Shown: piece after piece, positions 12,658-24,167 of the stretch
How positions within the stretch are numbered: the stretch's first letter is position 1
How the letters are laid out: every line of letters starts with the position of its first letter
Translations under genes and position numbers: made by a program
Assembly: GCA_026008535.1 (NCBI GenBank)
Contig: BRKX01000002.1
Coordinates: 30,309,501-30,373,500 of the forward strand
From: Perilla frutescens
Lineage: Eukaryota > Streptophyta > Magnoliopsida > Lamiales > Lamiaceae
Reading direction: 5' to 3'
Length of the DNA: 64,000 bases
The notes under the pieces: generated by a model
The model's database searches: none
What the model was told of the DNA's origin: nothing
Seen by the model: the letters and a program-made list of their open reading frames with translations, nothing else

Positions 12658-15600
12658 ATGGCGTTCTCATCATCATCCCTAACTGTAACTCCATCTTCAT
12701 ATTCTTCTTCTTCTTCTTCCAAATCCAATCATCATATTCCAAACAACAACAACAACAAAATCATCATTCACCCTTTCTCCCTCCGCCGCCGCCCTCATCC
12801 CACTCTCACCACCTCCAGGTAACTCTCTCTCTCTCTCCAGATTATTCGTATGCGTTGGATTCGACTGGACTTCACTTGCCTTATTATGCTATTTCGGTTC
12901 TCAATATAATATAGCCAATTTTTCAAATGGATTTCTGTTGCTCTGCCATTTCTCTCTGACTGTAAATTGTATTGCAGGCTTAACATTCATGATATTCTTT
13001 TTAATCGCAGAATAGTTTGTGCTTCCAAGTTCCAAGGAACGGATTCATTCAATTTTAGTCCATCTGCTTCAGTTGCTGCCACTGCTGGTTTGTATCTTTT
13101 TTTTTTCCCCCGCTTCCAACCACACATGGGTGCACACTGCATATACAAATCTTTAATCTTGCTCATCCACTGCAATCTCTAGATGCTTTGCTGGATGAAG
13201 CTGTCGAAAAAGTGCAACTTCCCAAGGGAGACTCATGGTCCGTTCATAAATTTGGTGGCACCTGTGTTGGAAATTCTGATAGGATACGAAATGTTGCCAA
13301 CATTATTGTTAAGGATGAATCACAGAAAAAGTTGGCTGTCGTGTCTGCTATGTCGAAGATCACAGACATGATGTATGATCTCATTGACAAGGCACAGTCC
13401 CGAGATGATTCTTATATAACTGCACTAGATGCTGTTCTAGAAAAGCACAAGTCGACAGCAGCTGATCTCCTTGACGGTGATGATCTTGCTAATTTCCTTG
13501 ATCACTTGTATCTGGACATCAATAACCTCAAGGCCATGCTACGTGCCATATTTATTGGTATGTTTGCTTATTTACCTCTGTAGTGCTGGACACTTCTTGG
13601 ACTTGGCAGAAACAGATTGCTTGTTCTGTCTCTCCGTGTGTGTGCAGTCATATGTTTGCTTATTTGCATTATGATTGCAATTTCCTAAGTTTCAGTTATT
13701 CCCCTTGAACCATCTTCAGTGGTTCTGTCCGCAAGAATGCTTACCTCCACACAAATTTCATGCCTTACATTTGATATAATGACCAGTGAAAGAATTAGAA
13801 TAGTATGCAGTAAATTGATCTTTTGTGGATCACTATATTTAGTTATCTATACATTTTCTCATAGTAAATATTGTGGTAACACCCTCAGTAGTGATACTTC
13901 TATCCGTCAGCATAATGAAAACTGCTTTCGAATTCCAATATTTTATTTCGTATTTCTTTCAATATTATATTGATAGTTCCTCAATATTTAATTTATATTT
14001 ATTGTCATCCACTCTTATGTACATGCCTATTGGAAGTTGGAAATTTTTTTCGCACCTATCCATGTTTAGATGTTACATTTACAGTCTTAAGAATTTGATT
14101 CGTGAATTAGAATTGACTCCCTTTATTTTTTCCTGCAATGCCTAAAAATCTTCATGTACTGCAGCTGGTCATGTTACAGAATCTTTTTCAGATTTTGTTG
14201 TTGGACATGGCGAATTGTGGTCGGCTCAATTGCTCTCAGCTGTTGTTAGGAAGGTGATGCTGATAGTTTATGCTTTTAATTGCATAAATTTCATTAACCT
14301 TAATTCATAAATGCATCTCTTAATATTTCTTTCCATTGCTCTTATAGAGTGGGCTAGAATGTAAATGTATGGATACCAGAGATGTACTTGTTGTAAATCC
14401 TACTAGTTCTAATCAAGTCGATCCAGATTATCTGGAATCAGGCCGAAGACTTGAGAAGTGGCATTCTCAAAATCCATGCGGTACAATAGTTGCAACTGGG
14501 TTTATTGCTAGCACACCACAGAATATTCCCACAACTTTGAAGAGAGATGGAAGTGACTTTTCTGCTGCAATTATGGGTGCTTTATTCAGGGCACACCAGG
14601 TCACAATTTGGACTGATGTTGATGGAGTGTACAGTGCAGACCCTAGAAAAGGTTCGTTATACTCTTATGGGTGTATAAAACATTTCTTCTGTTTGTAGTT
14701 CAGTAGCATTTGGACAAGTACAAATATTGTCATAACATTTTAATATCATCATGTTGGTTTAATTGTTTGGCAGTTAGTGAGGCTGTGATATTGAAGAAAT
14801 TGTCTTACCAGGAGGCATGGGAAATGGTAGTCCTTTTCTGGTCATCATAATTTTAAGAGCTTATGCTTTGATTAGTGCTAATCAGCAGCCGCTTTCTAAT
14901 TTTGCAGTCATACTTCGGGGCAAATGTTTTACACCCACGGACAATTATTCCAGTCATGAAATATGACATTCCTATTGTTATAAGAAATATTTTCAACCTT
15001 GATGCACCTGGAACAATGATCTGCAGACGTGCTGGTCTTGAAAGTGAAGATAATGAGCAAGTGGAGTCTCCAGTTAAAGGATTTTCTACAATTGATAACT
15101 TGGCCTTAGTAAATGTTGAAGGGTGAGCATTCATTCATGAACAAGTACAGCTTAAGAGTGTCAATTTTTCCCCTCACTCTGATAAATTGTGACTTCCAAT
15201 TTTTTCTTCTACAGAACTGGGATGGCAGGTATTCCTGGTACTGCTAGTGAGATTTTTGGTGCTGTGAAGGATGTGGGTGCTAATGTCATCATGATATCCC
15301 AGGTACTCGTTCTTCACTCTCTTTAATGCATAATGTAGCATATTCATGGTCTAATCTGGCTGATTTACAACGCAGGCTAGTAGTGAGCACTCTGTGTGTT
15401 TTGCTGTACCTGAAACAGAAGTTAAAGCTGTAGCTGCAACTTTGGAGTCTAGATTTCGCCAGGCCTTGGATGCTGGCCGTCTATCTCAGGTAGTTTCTTT
15501 TTCCATGAAAATTGGGTCTATGCATAAATTCGAGGTGAAACACAAGCTGGTTTACGAAGTGTATGATCAACAAGTAGTTGCAAATGCATGGTTCTTGGTT

Positions 15601-18600
15601 TATGCCTGCGTATTATATTGAATAAATTCCATACCTGGGTATATTTTCAGTTATATTCAAAAGAACTTAGAAGGATTGTGGGGGACATTCCTTTTTGGGC
15701 ACTGAACATTTGAAAGTTCATTTTAACCTGAAGTAGGATTGTGGTTGTGGGGTTATGATAAATTTGACTAGACATTGGACCATTGTCTTGTAGATAATTT
15801 TATTATTCTGTATGGGGTTTCTCATCCCCTTGTATTCAATTTATCATGACCAATTAAAAAAAAATCTTATAAAAAGAATAGAAAAGAAAAGAAAAAGTAA
15901 GGAACTTCATGTAGCTGTTTTCCCTAGTTTAAATTTCAATACAAAAAAGAGCTCTTTTGAGCTATGAAAGAAAATACTATTCACATCTTCAAATGAAAAA
16001 GATTTTCATTTGTTACTTTCATTAAGTAAATTTCTTTGAATGGACATGAAGAGGTCTGGCTGATAATTTGATTATGATTAGGGTTTGTAAGGTATAGTTT
16101 TCAATTATTTGCAGCATCTATCTCATGAATTTTGAGCTATCTCTAGCAGCACTAGAAATATGCTGCCACACTTGATTCCGGTTGCTAATATCTAATTACT
16201 ATGCTCCATGTGCTCAATCTGTTGCAGGTTTGGTGCTATTAGAAAAGTGTTACACTAGCTTGTTTATTACAAGCAATACACTTTGATGAATTAAATTTGT
16301 AAAAATCGCTTTGTCATGAATGACTTCTCTCTCTTTTTATAGAAGTTGACTGCATCAAGTTTTTATTTATCAATTATGCATGTATGCTGTTCTCAACTTC
16401 TCCACAAAAAAACTGACTGGATGCATTATCCCTTAAACGATGTTTCTACTTTCTCAGTTTAAATGAAACTTTTGCAGATTGCAATAGTTCCCAACTGTAG
16501 CATTTTGGCAGCAGTTGGCCAGAAAATGGCAAGTACCCCTGGAGTTAGTGCTACACTGTTCAATGCACTTGCTAAGGTTAGGAAACTTATGGATCTTCTC
16601 AAATGCTTATATATATGTGTGTTTCAAATATTATCCTGCAGAATTGGAGCTTATCAACATGTCCACTCTACTGATTGTAATTGTCCAGCAATGTGGCTTA
16701 AGTAACATCTTTCTTCAAGTAATATAGACTCTTCTACCAACAAAAGAAAATTCTGGACAGCTCTCTTACTGCTCAGTAAGCATTTGTGTCATAAACCGTA
16801 GGGATATATTCCTAACTTAGTCTCTTTACAGGCTAATATCAATGTACGTGCTATAGCTCAAGGTTGCTCTGAATATAACATCACGGTAGTTGTCAAGAGA
16901 GAAGACTGCATAAGGGCTTTACGGGCTGTGCATTCAAGATTTTATCTGTCAAGAACAACAATAGCAATGGGCATTATTGGGCCTGGATTGATTGGTGGGA
17001 CCTTGCTCGATCAACTCAAAGACCAGGTATATCATAATTCTTTATCATTTCATTTATTTGTGCATTCAGCCGTATCTGCAAACTGCTATCTTCTTCTATT
17101 AGTTTGTGATAATTCCAGCAGTGATGTTAATTCCAGGAGGCAAAACAGTCAAAATATGATAAAATTAATGCTACGGTATGCAATTGACTGTGTTTCTTGC
17201 ATTGCCTGAGAGTTTTATTCTCCTTTAGTATCCATATACAGAATCTTATTTAAATTATCTTTACTGGAAGTTTACACGATGCTAAATTGGCCTTCTATTG
17301 TGGGGTGTAGTTGATCACATTCTTTGAGTGAGATGACTCCATTTCTGATTGGCTAGTTTACTTGTATTGCATCTACATTTTCATTTGCATTTATTCCAAT
17401 CTTTTTGTATCCTTGTAATACCTTTTTAATTATGAAACATTACAAACTCTTGCATACACTACATTTAGACCATGTGCTTCTGGATGTTTACTTAATTTTT
17501 TTGCAGGCGGCTGTCCTCAAGGAGAAGTTTAACATTGATCTGCGCGTGATGGGTATCACTGGATCAAGCAATATGCTCTTGAGTGATATGTAAGTTATTC
17601 ATTTAACTCGAGGATGGTACCAGTATACCCAGAATGACACTTCATGTTGATATTTTGTAGAGGGGTCAGCCTTTTTTTTTCCCAATGGTTGAATGAAGCA
17701 AATAGTATTAGTAACTTATGTTTTGTAGATTTTGTGGATGTCGAGTCTTGCAATGTTGGTGTGTCATAAAATAACTTGCTTGCCATTCTTTTCAAGTCTC
17801 TGTATGACTGTAAGGAAGTAAATAGTTTGAGCAGTTGCAGTTGGGTATGCATGTTTGCTGCTTAAACTTAGCTGAAATACTGCCTTGACTTGAAGCTTGA
17901 ACTGCTAGATCTTAACATTTCTTTCAAAGTGGTTTATTTGGAAAAAAGAACCAAAAAAAAACCTCTATTCTAAGTTGTAAAATACTATACCATAAGGATG
18001 TAGTTTCTATGTCCTATATCTTTTCATAAGAGCTTCCATTTAAGGATTGTGCCTCTCTTCAAATTGGTGGCCTAACATGTCATTTTTATTGCAGACATCT
18101 TTCTGAAATAGGAGAATAACCATTTTCATAATTGTTTGTTCACTTAGGCCTTGTTTACTTTGATGGATAAGGATGGATTAATAAGCTATCCTATGTTTAC
18201 TTTGCATGATATTAAAATGGTGGATAACCCAAAGCCCGTGATAAATGAGCTTTGTGTGCCTATTTTTGGGATATGTATCCCACCTAAAGAGGTGGGATAT
18301 GATTTATCCATCCTCTCATCCTCTAAACTATCTATCCACTCAATTGTAAATCCTTGAAGTAAACAAGCCCTTAGTTGATAAAAACCTGAAATTCTGCCCC
18401 CCTTGCTATACCTTATGGTCAATTTTATGCTCTCTCTACCTGGTCATTCCTTAAGCTAATTGTGTCCGCATTAGTATCGTTAAGTGATGAGTTGGCTCAC
18501 TTATATAGGTTTACCTACAGCCATCACTTGTATGCATAATTTCTGGGATTTAACTATGCCTTTTTTATAAATTAATCCAGTGGAATTGACTTGTCAATGT

Positions 18601-21252
18601 GGAGGGATCTTTTAAAGGAGAAAGGAGAAAATGCTGACCTGAAGAAATTTGTCCAAAATGTGCATGAGAATCATTTCATCCCAAATACTGTCATAGTAGA
18701 TTGTACTGCAGACTCTTATGTAGCGAGCTATTATCATGATTGGTTGCGTCGGGGGATACATGTGGTTACCCCCAACAAGAAAGCCAATTCAGGGCCACTT
18801 GAGCAGGTAATAGTAGTTAATACTACACTAAACTAGTTGACATCCTTTTTGGTCAAATGGTTTAACTTTTGCCATCATTCTCCTTTTGCACATCTGCATT
18901 ATTGTATGTGGTTTATTCCTTTGTTTTTCTGCACACGTGTGTGTGTGTGTGTGTTTTGCCATAGTACAAACTGTTTATCCCTTCTTAATAACTTTTCTTG
19001 GACTATATTCTTGATTTTATTGTTTTAATGCCTATCTTGAACCTGAATTCAGTATTTGAAGTTGAGAAGTCTTCAGCGGCAATCCTATACCCATTACTTT
19101 TATGAAGCAACTGTTGGAGCTGGTTTACCTATCATTACTACTCTGCAAGGTCTGCTTGAAACTGGGGATAAAATATCACGAATTGAAGGCATTTTTAGGT
19201 TAGTATCTGATTGATTAAGCATTGTTTTGAACAAGTCTGGTTATTCTCTCTGTGCACATTCCACTTTATCATATAATGTTCTTTTTCTGAATGAATTCAC
19301 TGTTGGCATACTGCTATAATTTTGTAGCCACAATCGAAACTTGTATAAATTGTGTACTTCTGTTTACATGTCTGACCTCATTACTTACTTATGCAGTGGG
19401 ACCCTAAGTTATATATTTAACAATTTTGTGGGCACACGAGCTTTTAGTGAAGTGGTAAAGGAGGCAAAGGAGGCAGGTTTCACTGAACCAGATCCAAGAG
19501 ATGATTTATCTGGAACAGATGTGGCTAGGAAGGTATGACCTGTTATACTACCTCTCATTTGTAGCACTATTCTTTCATATAATAGAGTCTAGAGCATCTC
19601 CGGTGCGGTGCACATATAGCATAGTTATAATTTTATTTGTTAGACATTATAATTATAAAAAAATAATTTTTTTATGACAAAACGAATGTAATTTATAATT
19701 ATTGTGAATTATATAATTTTTCGTATTATTCATTTTTTGGTTACTTATAGCATACATTTGTCAGTAATGGTTATTGAGATTAAGCTCAACAAAAAAAAAG
19801 GTAAAATAAAAATGATGATTTAAATCTAATTTTGAAATTCAAATGTGTAATTATGAAGAAATACATCGATTGCGACACCATGCAATTTTCAAAGAAACCA
19901 TGTGAAGCTTTTGATAAAGTGATTCATAATTAATGATAAAATTTTACTTAGTGGATTGAATTTAATAATAAAAAATTACTTTCCAAAATTAGAAATAAAT
20001 TTAGGCGGGAAAACTATATTTGGCAACGATTTTGTTATTAAATAGATAAAGACGTCAATGGAGGTGAGCTTTATAAGTATTCGTGTTTAGCAACCATCTC
20101 GAACTATTTGTTGAGCACCCATTATTTTAGCCTTTAAAATACTTAGTTCCATTTCTCTCCCTCAAATTTAAACCCTTAAATCTACACATCATCTAACAGT
20201 TTGCTTGTTGCAGGTTATAATCCTTGCTAGAGAGTCTGGATTGAAGCTGGAATTGTCAGATATTCCCGTTCAGAGTCTAGTTCCAGAACCATTAAAGGCA
20301 AGAACAAACTTAATGCACATGGTTGCTTCCCGATGGAAGCACATTTACTTGATCTCTCATGTGATTTTCTGCTTCTTTATTTCAGGAAAGTGCCTCAGCC
20401 GAGGAGTTTCTGCAGCAGCTACCTCAATATGATCAAGACTTGGCAAAGCAAAGAGAGGAGGCTGAAGCTAATGGTGAAGTAAGCATCTATTGCATTACTC
20501 CTAAACTAAAATTGAGAAACAGAAACTCTTGCATCCTGATGTATTAGTGAAAATGCTGACAAGTTTTTCAGGGACCAGCAAGCAATTGGCTAAATTAGGG
20601 GGGGGGGGGGGGGGTGAATAGGTGGAATCAGATACCTTGTCTAAATTTGGGGTGAGGGTTGGGATGGGGTATTTGAAGCCACATACTCTGTACATTGTAT
20701 ATTGAAAAAAAGATGCCCTTTATTTTGAAACAGAGAAGTTGAACCTGTGAACTGAGACTTGCTGAACATTTTTAGCATACTGAGGTATCATCCAGGACAA
20801 GGTGAAGTATCTGTATATTTCATCTTCTGATGGCCGTGATAGTTGTGTGGATAGACGACGTGCATACACGTGCCTAATCTTGAATGCTAAAACCACCTTC
20901 AAAATTATGCATAGGTTACAATTAAGATGAATATAAATTGACATATAAGCATTATTTCCATTTCTATGTATAGTTGATGATATTCTGTGCTTTGGAATAT
21001 CTGAAGGTACTGAGATACGTTGGGGTAGTGGATGTTATCAACCAGAAAGGAAGAGTGGAACTGAGAAGATATGGGAAGGAACACCCGTTTGCCCAACTTT
21101 CTGGATCTGATAATATAATAGCGTTTTCAACTCAGAGATACGAAAAACAACCCCTGATTGTCCGCGGTCCGGGTGCTGGGGCTGAGGTGACGGCAGGTGG
21201 GGTGTTCAGTGACATACTGCGCCTCGCATCATATCTTGGTGCACCATCATAA
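12658..21252 (+). CDS. AK-HSDH: Bifunctional aspartokinase/homoserine dehydrogenase, plastid
   Basis: Eighteen exons: 12658-12818, 12978-13087, 13183-13557, 14165-14253, 14348-14651, 14774-14826, 14908-15122, 15215-15302, 15376-15489, 16478-16576, 16832-17026, 17507-17589, 18581-18806, 19053-19198, 19397-19532, 20214-20297, 20386-20478, 21007-21252. They sum to 939 codons with consistent phases. The protein phosphorylates aspartate and later reduces aspartate semialdehyde to homoserine, feeding Thr, Met and Ile synthesis. Residues 1 to about 88 are Ser/Asn/Arg-rich, like a plastid transit peptide. The kinase starts at KFGGTCVGN (113 on) and includes GRRLEKWHSQ and RDGSDFSAA. ACT-type regulatory repeats follow (GMAGIPGTA, PGVSATLF), fitting feedback control by threonine. 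The dehydrogenase has GPGLIGG (586-592), TPNKKAN and EPDPRDDLSGTDVARK (783-798). All introns are GT-AG except intron 16, which needs a GC donor. Length suits the plant family (about 910-920 aa). Confidence 0.97.
18147..18370. mobile_element. Tourist-like (PIF/Harbinger) MITE in AK-HSDH intron 12
   Basis: A 224-bp element begins GGCCTTGTTTACTT and ends AAGTAAACAAGCCC, giving 14-bp inverted termini with one mismatch. TTA flanks it on both sides (18144-18146 and 18371-18373), the target duplication expected for Tourist/PIF-Harbinger elements. It lies inside intron 12 (17590-18580), away from both splice sites. There is no coding capacity. Confidence 0.9.
19560..20110. other. Possible MITE remnant in AK-HSDH intron 15
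   Basis: Intron 15 (19533-20213) holds an AT-rich block that starts with GAGCATCTCCGGTGCGGTGC, a word of the kind seen at ends of plant DNA transposons. Near 20092-20120, AGCAACCATCTCGAAC could be a weak inverted partner. The termini do not match well, so this stays tentative. Confidence 0.25.
20598..20614 (+). repeat. Run of 17 G in AK-HSDH intron 17
   Basis: An uninterrupted run of 17 guanines lies on the sense strand in intron 17 (20479-21006), followed downstream by further short G runs. It could form a quadruplex in the pre-mRNA, or its length could be a sequencing artefact. Confidence 0.9.
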
Positions 21253-21957
21253 GTTCAACTGAAGAGCACTCATTGGTTGATTTGCGTTTGGCTCGTTTTT
21301 GCCCTCCTGTATTGTAGGCCAATGTAGCAAACTTATTGTTGTTGGAGTTGTAGGCGAGATGTTTATGCATACATAGCTGCTTCTGAAGAGAGAGAGTGGT
21401 GACGTATTGTTCTTGCTACCAATTTGAAATATCAGTCAGTGTTGTCTTTTTCCCTTTTGTGTTTGTGTATAAAAGTTAACAAACATTGTAGGCTGGCGCC
21501 ATATTCTGGTTATGAGAAATCAAGAGTTCATTTTAGATGTTTTTTTGCAAGTTATTATTGTTTGTGCATTATCCACAAAAGAAAAAGAAACAAAAAAAAA
21601 ATGATAATCATATATGCATATGATAAAAGTTGCCTCCCCCAACTCTTTTTTTTTTCTTCCCGAAAGTTGCCTCAGCCTGTGATCCTCTACTCATTCTCTA
21701 TTACTCTCCTATCTCTTGATTCAAATTCATGATCTCTCAGTCCTGTAGTCAGTTCTCGGAACACAACATTGCCACATGATGCACATATTAAAGGTGAAGT
21801 AAAATGTTAGGCTCGAATCAATGCCAACGGTGAATAATATTACGTAAAATATTAGAGAGAAATCAAACTGAATATATAGAAAATCGCATCATACAGATTT
21901 TGAAGCACCTTCCACGGCGGCCTTTCGAGTAGCTCAACCTACAGGCGCATATTCTTT
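21253..21957. other. AK-HSDH 3' UTR and convergent intergenic space
   Basis: The first few hundred bases after the AK-HSDH stop are GT-rich and probably 3' untranslated. Beyond about 21600 nothing is recognisable before the degraded glucosylceramidase copy, which points the other way. Confidence 0.4.
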
Positions 21958-22096
21958 AGTCTTTACTCAAAAAAGATTCTGCAAAGAAATTTGTGGAAGG
22001 ATTGAATCCAACTCTTGGAAGGCTCTTGTTGGGGCAACTTGAGGAGGTCTGCAAGCCTCTGAAATCCAGCATGGTGCGGCGTCTTGATTGTTGCCG

Positions 22097-22130
<34 letters not shown>

Positions 22131-23045
22131 CACTGCATGCTCCAAATGGCCAAGGGGCGCATGTAACTCAAGGATCTGTAATTGGCATCCCTCAGGGGTT
22201 TGGAAAGCAAATCCAAGGCCCTTTTCGGACCATGCTGCTGTCTTGAATACGTTACTCATCCACTAGTTCTCCATTTGCCTGCATTCCATTCACAGCCCCG
22301 CGCAATTCCCCCTCTATCTTCATCACGTTGAAATCGTATATCTTTTCAAGTGCACTTCTCACCTCCTCCTCATCAGCAATAGGTCTAAGCCCACACGCTC
22401 TGGCATACCACTGCCCGGCCAGCTGAATTTGATGCTAATGGAGCTTGCATTTCCTCCAAAAACACTCGCCATCCTTTCAAGGATTTCACTCGGGGTATCG
22501 TTTTCATTTGAACCTCCTGGCCTGTGATTGCCAAGGGAAAATCGCTGCTGTGCAATGCTAGAGAGATTTTGCATGGGAAATGATCCATCTGCCAAAAAAA
22601 ATGGATATTTTGTTTGTGACCAAATGATCAGAGGATCTACTCTACGAACAAAAAAATCGATTTCATGATAATATATATACGACCAAATGAACAGAGGAAT
22701 TTCCCTTTTACCATTCTGGAAGCTTCTTGTCTTCCAAGAATGGTAAGTAGCACACACATAGCTAGATTAATATGTTAATTATGATGAAATGATCTGATGC
22801 AATTCTAGGTGCAGCATTTGTTTCAGCACAACAGTTGCATATATTGCTAGCTAGCTACAGCTGTGGTGGAAATCTTGACAGAGAAAATGTTAGGAGCCTG
22901 GAGGAATATGCACAGGGCTCCAATGGATGAACCTGCTTCCGATCATCATCTTTGGGGAGAGTGGTGCAGCTGTAATCCAGTTTGCACTGCCAACTCAACG
23001 TAGGCTCATATATATGATCCATGCATCCAAAACAAACAATGTTCA
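21958..23045 (-). pseudogene. Decayed tandem copy of the GBA2-type glucosylceramidase gene
   Basis: On the minus strand, pieces of the intact gene at 24168-28831 appear in the same order: exon 2 (about 22990-22955), parts of exons 13 and 14 (about 22940-22800), exon 15 end (about 22745-22710), the start of exon 17 (about 22590-22420), its later part with WYARACGL and KIYDFNVMKI blocks shifted in frame (about 22420-22275), and the exon 17/18 end (about 22255-21960). Exons 3-12 and 16 and much of exon 17 are missing. Intronic sequence survives around exons 13-15, so this is a genomic duplicate and not a reverse-transcribed copy. Stops and frameshifts rule out a full protein. A (GTA)n run at 22099-22130 interrupts the tail. 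Confidence 0.9.
22099..22130 (+). repeat. Trinucleotide microsatellite (AGT)n
   Basis: Ten or more AGT units lie within the decayed glucosylceramidase copy, where they replace part of the C-terminal coding sequence. On the minus strand they read as a threonine run. Confidence 0.95.
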
Positions 23046-24167
23046 TGTTAATGTTAATTCCACCATCGGAAACTAACTAATTCAAACCATTTTTCTTACC
23101 CTTGTTGACCAACCTGAACAACAATCACTCTCTGCACTTTCCATCACCAAATAGCTGAATAAGTTGAGTTGATGAATATGAATATAAAAGGGCTGCTTTG
23201 CTTTACCGATTTCTTTGTAATGCCTTTACTGTAACTCTGCAACTACTAGTTAGTTGCCACCTCATTTATCATTCTACTTTACTATTCAAAATGTAAAACC
23301 TTCTCTCTCCTCATCTTCTTTCTCATTTCTTCATATGCTTCACTACTACTTGTCGTTATACTGGCCCCCTCGTGCCGTTATCTACAACATTCTCTGTATC
23401 AAACTTTTTTTTTTTTTTTACGTTTTTTCAATTTAATTTAAATTTTTTATTTAAGTTCAACATTCCCATTTAGAATATGTTAAAAAAAATCATTACGACA
23501 CGTGAGATGTAACATTAGAGGAAACATAACAAAACAAAATATACCATTCACATTCAATTTATGTTAAACCAACACTTTAAATTAATTTCAACCATGATTA
23601 TATTCACTCCTAATAATAATTAATACACATGATACATATATTGTGGGACTTCAGGATTGAAATTTTGTAGGCGCCCTTGATAGTTTTAGGGTATCCTAAG
23701 TTTTAAACAAAATTAGAATCATTATTAATTAGCATTCCATCTAAACTAAAAGAAAATTAAAACTGAAGGGATAATAATTGCCTTAAGATATGCTGACCGA
23801 TTTTTTTCATACCATTTTAAATACGTACTCTCAATAACATAAACTTAACAACTTTTGCATTAGTTACAACATTATTCACATTTTCAACTAATTCAAATCT
23901 CATTGTCTTCACACGATATATGGTAACCAATTGAATCGGTGTTGTTTCGAGCCAATTGAAAATCATGCAATTACAACACGATTCACGTGGAATTCAACTG
24001 GTTGAAAATTTGAATAATTTTGTAATTGCAAAAGTTGTTAAGTTTATGTTATTGGAAATGTGTTTTTCAAAACAAAATCAATGCGAAGTTGATGTATTTT
24101 GAGAGAAATTATCCCTCAAGTGAAAGTTCCCTCCCACAAGGGTCATGCACGAGGAGGGGAGGGGTGT
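23046..24167. other. AT-rich spacer between the pseudogene and the intact glucosylceramidase gene
   Basis: No gene or clear element is visible. A T run lies at about 23406-23419. The bases nearest 24167 are likely to be the 3' untranslated end of the glucosylceramidase gene. Confidence 0.4.

Noticed and set aside
20205..20432. Open frame reading through AK-HSDH intron 16
   Set aside because: It would replace conserved ESASAEEF sequence with unrelated residues and then lose the frame. GC-AG splicing restores the family sequence on both sides.
22084..22266. Valine-rich plus-strand open frame
   Set aside because: It is produced by the AGT microsatellite in the glucosylceramidase pseudogene.
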